Part shown: positions 1-8,473 of the stretch, one piece after another
Position numbering within the stretch: the first letter of the stretch is position 1
How the letters are laid out: each line of letters opens with the position of its first letter
Origin: Eleftheria terrae
GTDB lineage: Bacteria; Pseudomonadota; Gammaproteobacteria; Burkholderiales; Burkholderiaceae_C
Direction of reading: 5' to 3'
DNA length: 64,000 nt
NCBI RefSeq assembly: GCF_030419005.1
Contig: NZ_CP106951.1
Location: forward strand, 3,844,001 to 3,908,000
Notes under the pieces: generated by a model
Told to the model about the DNA's origin: nothing
Seen by the model: the letters and a program-made list of their open reading frames with translations, nothing else
The model's database searches: none
Translations under genes and position numbers: made by a program

Positions 1-170
1 AGCAGCGACGGGCTCAGCGCCGTCAGGCGGGGCAGGGCGGTGGTCGCGCCAGGCTGGCGTGCCAACTCGTCCAGATATCGCTGGAAGACGCTGGCACGCA
101 TCAACTCGGGTTCGCCGAAGGGGATGGTGGTTTCGTTCATCAGCAGGAAGGGGTGCCCTGGCAGCGTCAT
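1..170 (-). CDS. Unidentified protein, N-terminal fragment cut by the window edge
   Basis: An open reading frame starts with ATG at 170 and runs off the left edge. The 56 visible codons encode a hydrophilic peptide beginning MTLPGHPFLLMNETTIPF, with no signal peptide or membrane segment. Third codon positions are strongly GC-rich, like the neighbouring real genes, which supports coding. I do not recognise the family. There is no strong Shine-Dalgarno sequence before this ATG, so translation could begin elsewhere. The 161 bases between it and the next gene hold nothing I can name. Confidence 0.45.
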   Translation of the reverse strand, partial: MTLPGHPFLLMNETTIPFGEPELMRASVFQRYLDELARQPGATTALPRLTALSPSL

Positions 171-331
171 TGGTGGAGACGCTGGAGCTCCACAATGCCC
201 GTCTCAACAGAAACGAGGCCTTGCATTTGTATGTGTTGGTGACTGTACTTGAGGAAGGGGGCCCTCCAGCCAGAAAACAATGCGGCGAGCTCGGCATTAG
301 GGTAAATACCACGATTGTGACCGGTCGGAAG

Positions 332-1780
332 TCACAAGCGGCCGCGGATCCGGTTGAAGTCGGTCCAGAACTGGCTGTCCTGCGTGTTGGCGAAATTGAT
401 GCGCATCAGCGTCGACGGCTGCCGCACCGCGTGGAAGAGGGAGCCCGGCGCCAGCAGGTAGCCCTCATCCAGCATCACCTGCGCGAGGCGGTCGGTGTCC
501 ACCCCGGTGTCGAGCCATCCGAACAGGCCGGCCGGCTCGTTCACGAAGCGGCAGCCGGCCTTCAGCGCCAGCTGCACGCTGCGTGAGCGGGCCCCGTCCA
601 GCCGGGCGCGCACACGCTCGGCATGGCGGCGAATCTGGCCCTGCTCCAGGCAGTGCGCCAAGGCCTGCTCGAACAGCGCCGGCGTGGTGAGCGTGGTGAG
701 CAGCTTGGTGTCGATGAAACGCTCCACCAGTGCCGGGGGTGCCGCCAGGTAGCCGACGCGCCAGTTCGGCGCCAGGATCTTGGCAAAGCCGCTGACATAG
801 ATGGTGCGCTGCAGCGCGTCCAGGGCGCACATGCGGGTGGCGTGCGGCGTGGCCAGGTGCGAGTAGGTGTCGTCCTCCACCACCAGGAAGTCGTGCTGCT
901 GCGCCAGGCGCAGCACGCGATGGGCGTTGCTGGGCGTCAGGCACAGGCCGGTGGGGTTGTGCAGCACGCTGACGCTGATGAACAGCTTGGGCCGGTGTTG
1001 CGGCTCATGCGCCTCGCAGTAGTTGGCGATGACGTCGAGGTCCGGGCCGTCTTCGCGGCGCGGCACGGGCAGGATGCGCATGCCCATCTGCGTCAGCCGC
1101 GCGAACTCCACCGCCCAGCCCGGCTCGTCCACCATCACGGCATCACCTGCCTTGAGCAGGGTGCGGCAGATCACGTCCAGCGCATGGGTGGCGCCCACCG
1201 TGGTGACGATCTGGCCCGGCGCGGCCTCGATGTCCATGCTGCGCAGCTTGTGGCTCAGGGCCCGGCGCAGCGCCGGGTCGCCGGCCGGTTCGCCGTACTG
1301 CAGCGACAGCGCGCGCAGGTTGGCGGCGTGCGTGACGCGCCGCACGGCGGCCCCAAGGATCGGGCTTTCCAGCCAGTCGGCCGGCAGCACGCCCATGCCG
1401 GGCGCCCCCTTCATCTGCTCGCCATGCGCATCGACCTGCCGGAACATGCCGCGGATCAGGGTGGCTGCGTCCACCGGCGGCTGCACCCGCGGCCCGGCGG
1501 GCGGCCGTGCCTGGCGCTCGCCGGCGGCCACCTCCGCCCGCGGATCACCCCGCGATTCCCGCACGTAGAAGCCGCGGTTGCGGCGTGCCTCGATGAGGCC
1601 CTGCGCCAGCAGCTGGTCATAGGCAGCCACCACGGTGTAGGGGCTGACTTCATGCCGCTGCGCGCACTCGCGCACCGAGGGCAGGCGGGCACCCGGCGGC
1701 AGCAGTCGGTCGCGGATGCGCTGGGCATAGCGGTTGGCAAGCTGGTCGGTCAGGGTTTCTGACGGGGAGCGGGTGAGCAT
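332..1780 (-). CDS. MocR/GabR-type PLP-dependent transcriptional regulator
   Basis: A 482-residue member of the GntR superfamily, MocR subfamily: an N-terminal winged helix (about residues 9-75, with PGARLPSVRECA and SPYTVVAAYDQL) joined by a Pro/Arg-rich linker to an inactive fold-type-I aminotransferase domain. PLP-site residues are visible: HNPTG at 274-278, the Asp pair at 303-304, and the Schiff-base lysine K334 in GFAKILAPNW. Such proteins sense PLP with an amino acid or amine and usually control the divergently transcribed gene. Here that is the EamA/cupin/aminotransferase/PhzF set, with candidate operators in between. The frame stays open upstream to about 2479, but the family-like N-terminus begins at the ATG at 1780, so I start there. 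The ligand cannot be told from sequence. Confidence 0.9.
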   Translation of the reverse strand: MLTRSPSETLTDQLANRYAQRIRDRLLPPGARLPSVRECAQRHEVSPYTVVAAYDQLLAQGLIEARRNRGFYVRESRGDPRAEVAAGERQARPPAGPRVQPPVDAATLIRGMFRQVDAHGEQMKGAPGMGVLPADWLESPILGAAVRRVTHAANLRALSLQYGEPAGDPALRRALSHKLRSMDIEAAPGQIVTTVGATHALDVICRTLLKAGDAVMVDEPGWAVEFARLTQMGMRILPVPRREDGPDLDVIANYCEAHEPQHRPKLFISVSVLHNPTGLCLTPSNAHRVLRLAQQHDFLVVEDDTYSHLATPHATRMCALDALQRTIYVSGFAKILAPNWRVGYLAAPPALVERFIDTKLLTTLTTPALFEQALAHCLEQGQIRRHAERVRARLDGARSRSVQLALKAGCRFVNEPAGLFGWLDTGVDTDRLAQVMLDEGYLLAPGSLFHAVRQPSTLMRINFANTQDSQFWTDFNRIRGRL

Positions 1781-1804
1781 GGTGCGTCTCTGTGCTGGCA
1801 ATTG

Positions 1805-1858
1805 AACCGGTACAGCCGATGTGATGAGACGGCGAGCTGTATCGGTGCTGTATTGGTG
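1805..1858. promoter_or_regulatory. Candidate MocR operator array (three CTGTAYYGGT elements)
   Basis: The divergent intergenic region (1781-2117, 337 bp, no other gene seen) holds CTGTATCGGT at 1837-1846 and CTGTATTGGT at 1848-1857, in tandem with an 11-bp period. A third copy lies inverted at 1806-1815, reading ACCGGTACAG on the plus strand. Direct repeats one helical turn apart plus an inverted copy match the operator architecture known for MocR/GabR regulators. The array lies 25-78 bp upstream of the regulator gene, so autoregulation together with control of the transporter operon is likely. That it is bound by this protein is inference. Confidence 0.6.
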
Positions 1859-2117
1859 TCTGATCATAGACTGGCTTGCATGAAGCCTCCAGTGCCGTCT
1901 TCTCCTTGTTGCAGCGCCCGTTGCGCCGGGCCGAGGCCCGGCCACATCATGGGAGGCCGGCCGTGATGGATCGAGAGTCGGCCGCGCTGCGGGCGCAGGG
2001 TCTGCTGGTCGTCCGCGGCGCGCGGCCCGGCCCGGTGGCCGCATCGAGCACTGCGCCGCTTGCGGGCCAGCGACTGCGGTCAACGCACCGCGCGGCTGCG
2101 ATGGCGAGGCAGCCAGG

Positions 2118-3053
2118 ATGACGGCAGCCACCTTGCAGGCGCCCGTGGGGCAGACATCGCGCGGCCTCTGGCTCGGCGTGCTGGGTGTCGCGATCTTCGC
2201 GCTGACCTTGCCGATGACGCGCCTGGCCACCGGCGGCGCCGATGCGCCGCAGCTGTCGCCGGCCTTCGTCACTTTCGGTCGGGCGGCGCTGGCCGGGCTG
2301 CTGTCGCTGGCCTGGCTGGGCTGCTTCGGCGGGCCGCGGCCGCGTGGTCGCCAGTGGGGGCTGCTGCTGTTGACGGCGGCTGGCAACGTGCTGGGCTTCC
2401 CGCTGCTGCTCGCGCTCGGCTTGCGCCATGTGGATGCCGTGCATGCGTCGGTCATCATGGGCCTGCTGCCGCTGAGCACGGCCGCGGTGGCCGCGCTCGC
2501 CTACCGGCAGCGACCGGCCTGGGGCTTCTGGGCCTGTGCGGCGCTCGGCAGCGGGCTGGTGGTGGCCTATGCGCTGCTGAAGGCCGGCAGCTCGCTGCAG
2601 GGCGGCCTGCGCTTCCATTGGGCCGATGGCCTGCTGGTGCTGGCGGTGTTGTCGGCCTCGTTCAGCTACGTGTGCGGTGCGCGGCTGACGCCTGCGCTTG
2701 GCGCCGAGCGCGTCATCTGCTGGGTGCTGCTGGCATCGCTGCCGGTCACGCTGCCGGCGGCCGTGTGGACCTGGCCGCAGCAAGCGGTGGCGCCGGCGGC
2801 CTGGGCCGGGTTTGTCTACGTCGGGTTGTTCTCGATGTGGATCGGCTTTTTCGCCTGGTACCGTGCGCTGGCCATCGGTGGCGCCGTCCGGGTGAGCCAG
2901 GTGCAGCTGCTGCAGCCCTTCCTGTCGATGCTGTTTGCCGTGCCGCTGCTGGGCGAACGCCTCGACGCCACCACGCTGGCCTTCGGGCTGGCGGTGGTCG
3001 CCACCGTCTTCATCGGCAGGCGCATGCCGGCCGACACGAGGCGGCCCGCATGA
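2118..3053 (+). CDS. EamA/DMT-family inner-membrane transporter
   Basis: A 311-residue, very hydrophobic protein with about ten predicted membrane segments in two repeated halves, the layout of the drug/metabolite transporter superfamily (EamA domain twice, RhaT/YdcZ-like). The second half ends with the conserved region around SQVQLLQPFLSMLFAVPLLGE. Members export amino acids or other small metabolites; the substrate here is unknown. It is the first gene of a tight operon: its TGA overlaps the next ATG (ATGA), which implies translational coupling to the cupin and then the aminotransferase. Divergence from the MocR regulator suggests the transporter and enzymes are induced by the metabolite that the regulator senses. 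Confidence 0.88.
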   Translation: MTAATLQAPVGQTSRGLWLGVLGVAIFALTLPMTRLATGGADAPQLSPAFVTFGRAALAGLLSLAWLGCFGGPRPRGRQWGLLLLTAAGNVLGFPLLLALGLRHVDAVHASVIMGLLPLSTAAVAALAYRQRPAWGFWACAALGSGLVVAYALLKAGSSLQGGLRFHWADGLLVLAVLSASFSYVCGARLTPALGAERVICWVLLASLPVTLPAAVWTWPQQAVAPAAWAGFVYVGLFSMWIGFFAWYRALAIGGAVRVSQVQLLQPFLSMLFAVPLLGERLDATTLAFGLAVVATVFIGRRMPADTRRPA

Positions 3054-3373
3054 ACGGCCGGCTGCCACAGGCCTTGGCCCTGCTGCCAGGCACGGGCGGC
3101 GAGCGCGACCGCCAGGTGCTGGTGCACCGCTCGAGGCGCGTCGAGGTCGACGCGCCCTGCGGCACCGACACCCTGCAGCCGCAGGCGCAGGACGGGTTGT
3201 CCCGCGTGGCGAGCGGCAGCGGCGTGTTCCGCCACCGCGGCGAGCGCATCCCTTTCCGGCCCGGTGACTGCCTGTTCGTCCCGGCCCGGCATGATCACCG
3301 TTTTGAACAGTTCACCGACGACTTTGTCACCTGGGCCCTCTTGTGGGGCCCACAAGGAGGAGAATCCGCATGA
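3050..3373 (+). CDS. Small single-domain cupin protein
   Basis: A 107-residue protein. The second half shows a cupin signature: RVASGSGVFRHRGERIPFRPGDCLFVPARHDHRFEQ is a G-rich strand followed by PGD and an H-x-H-type region (given in short here: PGDCLFVPA, HDHRF). Cupins of this size are often metal-binding and act on, or sense, small organic acids. The start overlaps the stop of the transporter gene (ATGA, 3050-3053), and its own stop overlaps the next start, so it lies between coupled genes. Function in the pathway is unknown; ectoine-synthase-like or mannose-isomerase-like roles cannot be separated from sequence. Confidence 0.75.
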   Translation: MNGRLPQALALLPGTGGERDRQVLVHRSRRVEVDAPCGTDTLQPQAQDGLSRVASGSGVFRHRGERIPFRPGDCLFVPARHDHRFEQFTDDFVTWALLWGPQGGESA

Positions 3374-4581
3374 CTGCCACGGCATCCGGCCGCAACGACA
3401 CCCTCTGGACGCTGGCGCGACGCGCCGAGCGCATGAACCCGTCCATCATCCGGGAGATCCTCAAGGTCACCGAGCGCCCCGGCATCCTCTCGCTGGCCGG
3501 CGGCCTGCCCTCGCCGGACAGCTTCCCCATCGACGCGATGCGCGAGGCCAGCGTCAAGGTCCTGCAGACCGCGGGCCGCGAGGCGCTGCAATACGCTGCC
3601 AGCGAAGGCTATGCACCGCTGCGTGAATGGGTCGCGGCCCACCTCGGCGCGCAAGGCATGCGGGTCGACGCGAGCCAGGTGCTCATCACCACCGGCTCGC
3701 AGCAGGGCCTGGACCTGTGTGCCAAGGTGCTGATCGACAGCGGCAGCCGCGTCCTGGTGGAGACGCCCACCTACCTGGGTGCGCTGCAGGCCTTTGCGCC
3801 CTACGAGGCCGAAGTGGATGCGGTGCCGTCCGACGACGACGGCCCGCTGCCCGAGGCACTGGCGGGCCTGGCCCAGGGTGCGCGCTTCTTCTACCTGCTG
3901 CCCAATTTCCAGAACCCGAGCGGCCGCAGCATGAGTGCGGCGCGCCGCGCGGCGCTGGTGGCCGAGGCACGGCGCCTGGGGCTGCCGCTGCTCGAGGACA
4001 ACCCCTATGGCGACCTGTGGTTCGATGCCCCGTCGCCGCCAGCGCTGGCGTCGCACCATCCGGAAGGCGTCATCTACCTCGGTTCCTTCTCCAAGGTGCT
4101 GGCGCCCGGCCTGCGGCTGGGCTACGTGGTGGCTCCGCCGGCCCTCTATCCCAAGCTGCTGCAGGCCAAGCAGGCGGCCGACCTGCACACCCCGGTGTTC
4201 AACCAGCGGGTGGTGCACGAGGTGATCCGGGACGGCTTCCTCGACCAGCACGTGCCGCAGATCCGGGCGCGCTACAAGGCCAACCGCGACGCGATGCGGG
4301 CGGCGCTGGAGCGCCACATGCCGGCCGGCTGTCGCTGGAACACGCCGACCGGCGGCATGTTCTTCTGGATGGACCTGCCCGAGGACCTGGACGCCATGGC
4401 GATGCTGCCGATGGCCGTGGAGGCCGGCGTGGCCTACGTCCCGGGGGCCGCTTTCTATGCCCGCGACCCGCAGCCGAACACGCTGCGCCTGTCCTTCGTG
4501 ACGCTGTCGCCGGAGCAGATCGCCACCGCGGTGGAGAAGCTCGCCGCGGTGGTGCGCGCGGCCGTGGACGCCCAGCGCTGA
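3370..4581 (+). CDS. PLP-dependent aminotransferase, 2-aminoadipate/LysN type
   Basis: A 403-residue fold-type-I aminotransferase of the class that resembles the MocR C-terminal domain but lacks the DNA-binding part (2-aminoadipate transaminase, LysN, Kat II relatives). Visible landmarks are SLAGGLPSPD near residue 41, QYAASEGYAPLR near 74, NFQNPSGRS (N182), D210 in LLEDNPYGD, and the PLP lysine K242 in GSFSKVLAPGLR. The start at 3370 follows a strong AAGGAGG (3353-3359) and overlaps the cupin stop; a start 27 bp earlier in frame is less likely. Together with the transporter and PhzF-like gene it suggests turnover of an amino acid; the exact substrate is not readable. Confidence 0.9.
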   Translation: MTATASGRNDTLWTLARRAERMNPSIIREILKVTERPGILSLAGGLPSPDSFPIDAMREASVKVLQTAGREALQYAASEGYAPLREWVAAHLGAQGMRVDASQVLITTGSQQGLDLCAKVLIDSGSRVLVETPTYLGALQAFAPYEAEVDAVPSDDDGPLPEALAGLAQGARFFYLLPNFQNPSGRSMSAARRAALVAEARRLGLPLLEDNPYGDLWFDAPSPPALASHHPEGVIYLGSFSKVLAPGLRLGYVVAPPALYPKLLQAKQAADLHTPVFNQRVVHEVIRDGFLDQHVPQIRARYKANRDAMRAALERHMPAGCRWNTPTGGMFFWMDLPEDLDAMAMLPMAVEAGVAYVPGAAFYARDPQPNTLRLSFVTLSPEQIATAVEKLAAVVRAAVDAQR

Positions 4582-4672
4582 GCCGGCCGGCCCGCAAGGG
4601 CCGGCGTGCCGCGTCGGGAGCCGCTGCGGCGGTGTCCCGGCTTTCCTGCTCTTTCTCGTCAGCCCCTCCGTG

Positions 4673-5506
4673 ATGACCCGCCGCTTCAAGCAGATCGACG
4701 TCTTCTCCGCACACGCCCTGCAGGGCAACCCGCTGGCCGTGGTGCTGGACGGCGACGGCCTGGACACCGCTCAGATGCAGGCCTTCGCCCGCTGGACCCA
4801 GCTCTCGGAGACCACCTTCCTGTTGCCGCCGACCGATGCGTCGGCCGACTACCGGGTGCGCATCTTCACGCAGTGCAGCGAGCTGCCCTTCGCCGGCCAT
4901 CCGACGCTGGGCAGCTGCCACGCCTGGCTGGAGGCGGGCGGCCGCCCACGGCAGCCCGGCCGCGTGGTGCAGGAGTGCGGGGCCGGCTGCATCACCATCC
5001 GGCAGGGCGACGGCCGCCTGGCCTTCGCTGCACCGCCGATGACCGAGCGCGAGGCCACGCCGAAGGAGCTCGCTGCAGCGGCCGCTGCCCTGGGCCTGGG
5101 CGACGGGCAGGTGCTGGCGGCCCGCTGGCTGCGCAACGGCCCGCAATGGCTGGCGCTGCGCCTGGGCAGCGCCGAGGAGGTGCTGGCGCTGGCGCCCCAC
5201 CATGCGGCGGTGGCCGCGGTGGGTGAGATCGGTGTCATCGGGCCGCATCCGGCCGGCAGCGACTGCCGCTTTGAGGTGCGGGCCTTCACCGCGGCGTCCG
5301 GCGTGCCGGAAGACCCGGTCACCGGCAGCCTCAATGCCGCACTGGCGCAGTGGCTGGCGGCTGAAGGGCAGCAGCCGGCGGCCTACCAGGTGTCGCAAGG
5401 CCGCTGTGTGGGCCGGGCCGGGCGGCTGTTCATCGAGCGTGACGGCGAGACGGTGTGGGTGGGGGGTGCCAGCCGCACCTGCATCGAGGGCAGCGTGAGC
5501 CTGTGA
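4673..5506 (+). CDS. PhzF-family isomerase/epimerase
   Basis: A 277-residue protein of the PhzF/diaminopimelate-epimerase fold. The N-terminus MTRRFKQIDVFSAHALQGNP and the catalytic glutamate E46 in TQLSETTFLLPP match PhzF, whose Glu45 is the acid/base. FAGHPTLGSCHAW and the second-half DPVTGSLNAAL motif are also present. PhzF-like proteins isomerise small chorismate- or amino-acid-derived compounds, and most in this subgroup are uncharacterised. It lies 91 bp after the aminotransferase on the same strand and probably belongs to its operon. A GTG directly before the ATG could also start it. True phenazine synthesis is unlikely, since no other phz gene is here. Confidence 0.88.
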   Translation: MTRRFKQIDVFSAHALQGNPLAVVLDGDGLDTAQMQAFARWTQLSETTFLLPPTDASADYRVRIFTQCSELPFAGHPTLGSCHAWLEAGGRPRQPGRVVQECGAGCITIRQGDGRLAFAAPPMTEREATPKELAAAAAALGLGDGQVLAARWLRNGPQWLALRLGSAEEVLALAPHHAAVAAVGEIGVIGPHPAGSDCRFEVRAFTAASGVPEDPVTGSLNAALAQWLAAEGQQPAAYQVSQGRCVGRAGRLFIERDGETVWVGGASRTCIEGSVSL

Positions 5507-5544
5507 GCGGGCGACGAGCACGCTGTGCGGCCGCCCCTGCCGCG

Positions 5545-7122
5545 TCAACTGTCCAGCGTCTCCTGATGCGCCGGCGCCGCCTGCACGGTTTGCTGCGCCG
5601 CGAGGTGCCGCCCCTGCCGCTCGGCGAGCGGCTTGCCCGCTTCTCTGTGCCGGCTGGCCGGCCCGTGCAGCGTGCTCGCGCCCGCCAGGCAGCGCGGCTT
5701 GCCCCGTGCGCCGCTGGCCCGGTAGTCCTGCTCCACTGCCTGCCGCACGCCATCGGCCGGCAGTCGCAGCGGGCCGCACAGGTAGTCGTGCAAGGCATCG
5801 ACCAGCGGCTCGAAGCCGATCTGGTGCGTCTTGCCGGTGCTGGCCCACAGGTGGTCGGAGAAGGCGAGGAAGCGCTCGAAGTGCCGCGCCTCGCCCAGCA
5901 GCAAGGCCAGCGTGCGCGGCAGGCGCCCGGCGTTGGCCACCAGGTCCCAGTAGCGTGCAAAGCGCGAGACCCGTTGCACGGTGGCGAAATCGGCCGTGCC
6001 GGTCTGCAGGATGGCGTAGGGCGGCACGGGGTCGTAGACCATGCCGTGCGCCTCGGTGTGGCGCACGATCGGGGTGCCGCGCAGCCGCTTGAGCACGCCC
6101 ACCTGGATCTCGTGTGGTGCCAGCGCGGCCAGCCGGTCGAAGCCGGCGGCGAAGCTCTCCAGCGTCTCGCCCGGCAGGCCGAAGATCAGGTCGGCATGCA
6201 CATGCGCCTGGCTGCGCTGCACGAGCCACTGCAGGTTCTCGGCGGTGCGCGCGTTGTCCTGCCGGCGCGAGATGCGGGCCTGCACCTCGGCATCGAAGCT
6301 CTGGATACCGACCTCGAACTGCAGCGTGCCGGCCGGAAAGCGGGCGATCAGCTGCTTCAGCCGCTCCGGCAGGTGGTCGGGCACCACCTCGAAGTGCACG
6401 AACAGGCGCTCGTCCAGGCGCGCCAGGAAGAACTCCAGGATGCGGGCCGAAGCCTCGATCTTCAGGTTGAAGGTGCGGTCGACGAACTTGAAGTTGCGCG
6501 CCCCGCGCTCGTGCAGCCGCGCCATCGCGGCCAGGAAACGATCCAGCTCGAAGGCCCAGGCGGTCTTGTCGAGCGAGCTGAGGCAGAACTCGCACTTGAA
6601 CGGGCAGCCCCGCGAGGCCTCGACATACAGCAGCCGGTGCGCCAGGTCCTCGTCGGTGTACTCGTCGTAGGGCAGGGCCAGGTCCTGCAGCGGCGGCTGC
6701 CGGCCGGCGATCACCTTCATCAGCGGCCGCGGCCCGTGCAGCAGCGCCCGGCACAGCTCCGGAAAGCTGACATCGCCCCAGCCGGTGACGACATGGTCGG
6801 CCAGGCGGCAGATCTCCTGCCCGTCCGTCTCGTGGCTGACCTCCGGGCCGCCGAGCACCACCACCAGCTGCGGCCGCAGCGCCTTCAGCAGGCGCACTAC
6901 CTGGGTCGTCTCGACGACGTTCCAGATGTACACGCCGAAGCCGACGATGCGGGGCTGCAGCGCCAGCAGCCGCTCGACGATATCGACCGGCTTCTGCGCG
7001 ATCGTGAATTCGCACAGCCGGGTGCGCTCGCGCAGCTCGCCCATGTTGGCGCGCAGGCAGCGCAAGCCCAGCGAGGCATGGATGTATTTGGCGTTGAGCG
7101 TGGCCAGGACGATGTCGGACAT
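5545..7122 (-). CDS. B12-binding-domain radical SAM protein
   Basis: A 525-residue protein with an N-terminal cobalamin-binding-like Rossmann domain (about residues 1-145) followed by a radical SAM core. The cluster motif CPFKCEFC has C173, C177 and C180 in the CxxxCxxC spacing, and GLPGET and other radical SAM elements follow. The C-terminal 150 residues include a DUF4080-like part ending in a basic, low-complexity tail. Such proteins carry out radical methylation or rearrangements on unknown substrates. The N-terminal MSDIVLATLNAKYIHASLGLR is typical of the widespread B12-SAM/DUF4080 family. It converges with the PhzF gene and is divergent from the AlaX-like gene 40 bp away. Confidence 0.9.
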   Translation of the reverse strand: MSDIVLATLNAKYIHASLGLRCLRANMGELRERTRLCEFTIAQKPVDIVERLLALQPRIVGFGVYIWNVVETTQVVRLLKALRPQLVVVLGGPEVSHETDGQEICRLADHVVTGWGDVSFPELCRALLHGPRPLMKVIAGRQPPLQDLALPYDEYTDEDLAHRLLYVEASRGCPFKCEFCLSSLDKTAWAFELDRFLAAMARLHERGARNFKFVDRTFNLKIEASARILEFFLARLDERLFVHFEVVPDHLPERLKQLIARFPAGTLQFEVGIQSFDAEVQARISRRQDNARTAENLQWLVQRSQAHVHADLIFGLPGETLESFAAGFDRLAALAPHEIQVGVLKRLRGTPIVRHTEAHGMVYDPVPPYAILQTGTADFATVQRVSRFARYWDLVANAGRLPRTLALLLGEARHFERFLAFSDHLWASTGKTHQIGFEPLVDALHDYLCGPLRLPADGVRQAVEQDYRASGARGKPRCLAGASTLHGPASRHREAGKPLAERQGRHLAAQQTVQAAPAHQETLDS

Positions 7123-7162
7123 GGCCGCATTATCGATTTCACTCAGAGGTGAGGAGTCCGAG

Positions 7163-7888
7163 GTGACCGAGGAACTGTTCCGCGAAGACAGCTATTTGCG
7201 TGAGTGCGAGGCCGGCGTGATGGCCGTCGATGCGCAAGGCATCCAGCTCGACCGCACGGTGTTCTATCCGCGTGGCGGCGGCCAGGCCGGCGACGCCGGT
7301 GCGCTGCTGCTGGCCGACGGCAGCGCGCTGCACATCGCCGACACCTGCAAGGGCAGCGAGCCGGGCAGCGTCCTGCATGTGCCAGCCCCCGGCCAGGAAG
7401 CGCTGCTGCAAGCGCTGCAGCCCGGCCAGCGGGTCACCGCCCGCATCGACTGGCAGCGGCGCGAGCGTCACATGCGGCTGCACACCGCCACCCATCTGCT
7501 GTGCGCGCTGCTGCCTTACCCGGTGGATGGCTGCTCCATCACCGCCGAGTACGCGAGGCTGGACTTCCACACCACCGAGCCGATCGACAAGGAAGCCGTG
7601 AACGCCGGGCTGGCCCGCCTGGTGGAGGGCGGCCATGCGGTCAGCCACAGCTGGATCAGCGACGAGGCGCTGGACGCGAACCCGCAGCTGGTGCGCAGCA
7701 TGAGCGTGTCGCCACCGCGCGGCAGCGGCCGCGTCCGCGTGCTGAAGATCGACGGGGTCGACCTGCAGCCCTGTGGCGGCACGCATGTGGCCAACAGCGC
7801 CGCGGTGGGCGCGGTGGTGGTCACCAAGGTCGAGAAGAAGAGCGCCAAGACCCGCCGGGTGGTGCTGGGCTTCGCTGCGCCGGGCTGA
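7163..7888 (+). CDS. AlaX-type alanyl-tRNA editing protein
   Basis: A 241-residue stand-alone editing domain homologous to the alanyl-tRNA synthetase editing region. It hydrolyses Ser-tRNA(Ala) or Gly-tRNA(Ala) in the cytoplasm. Zinc ligands are visible as HTATH (H107, H111) and CGGTH (C204, H208), and the N-terminal FYPRGGGQ glycine motif is present, making this an AlaX-M/L-like form without the synthetase core. The GTG at 7163 is chosen because GAGGAG (7151-7156) sits 6 bp upstream and the family N-terminus starts here; no nearby ATG fits. It runs divergently from the radical SAM gene. Confidence 0.88.
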   Translation: MTEELFREDSYLRECEAGVMAVDAQGIQLDRTVFYPRGGGQAGDAGALLLADGSALHIADTCKGSEPGSVLHVPAPGQEALLQALQPGQRVTARIDWQRRERHMRLHTATHLLCALLPYPVDGCSITAEYARLDFHTTEPIDKEAVNAGLARLVEGGHAVSHSWISDEALDANPQLVRSMSVSPPRGSGRVRVLKIDGVDLQPCGGTHVANSAAVGAVVVTKVEKKSAKTRRVVLGFAAPG

Positions 7889-7921
7889 GCCGCCAGCGGC
7901 ATGCGGCCCGGCGCCGCCGGC

Positions 7922-8374
7922 TCACTTCGAGCGGTAGTTGTCGTGGCAGGACTTGCAGCTCTGCGCAGCCGGGCCGAAGGCCGCCTTCAACTGCTCCAGG
8001 CTGCCGGACTTCGCCGCCGCGTCGAGCTTGGTCAACTCGTCCTGCATCTTGGTGGCGGCGGCGCGGAACTTGTCGTTCTCTTTCCAGATTTCAGGCCGGG
8101 CCTTGGTCTCGCCGTCGGCCGTGCCTTCGACGAAGCCGGCCCAGGGCAGGTGGGCCAGCGACTGCAGCACCGCCGCGTTCTCGGCCGCCGCCTTTGCGTC
8201 AAACGGCGCGCGGCCGTTGGCCATGGCGCCGAGGCGGCCGAAATGCTGGCCGATCAAGAACATCGCGCTCTTGCGATACTCGATCGCGTGCTCCGGCTTG
8301 GCGAACTGCGCCGATGCCGGCAGCGCCACCAGGGTCGCACCAGCGGCAGCGAGGGCGCACAGCATGTTTCTCAT
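7922..8374 (-). CDS. Cytochrome c' (class II c-type cytochrome)
   Basis: A 150-residue periplasmic protein. A Sec signal peptide ends near ALPASAQ, and the heme attachment site CKSCH (C140, C143, H144) is close to the C-terminus, as in the four-helix cytochrome c' family (cytC_2). These high-spin hemoproteins bind NO and CO and may protect against nitrosative stress; their electron-transfer role is uncertain. The gene is divergent from a cytochrome b561-type gene 165 bp away, a pairing often seen in proteobacteria that suggests the two proteins form one electron-transfer unit. SD and ATG at 8374 fit the signal peptide well. Confidence 0.93.
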   Translation of the reverse strand: MRNMLCALAAAGATLVALPASAQFAKPEHAIEYRKSAMFLIGQHFGRLGAMANGRAPFDAKAAAENAAVLQSLAHLPWAGFVEGTADGETKARPEIWKENDKFRAAATKMQDELTKLDAAAKSGSLEQLKAAFGPAAQSCKSCHDNYRSK

Positions 8375-8473
8375 CAACGGCTCCTGTATCGGTGAGGTGG
8401 TCTGGGTCGTGGGGAGGGCAGGGCGCTGCCGAGGCAGCCGCACGAGTGTACGCAGCCGTTCCCCCTGCTTGTT

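Noticed and set aside
4673..5506. A phenazine biosynthesis cluster around the PhzF-like gene
   Set aside because: No other phz genes are present; PhzF-like isomerases occur widely outside phenazine synthesis.
4199..7015. 938-codon minus-strand frame over the aminotransferase, PhzF and radical SAM genes
   Set aside because: It overlaps three recognised genes in another frame or strand, and its sequence is Ala/Arg/Gly-rich without motifs.
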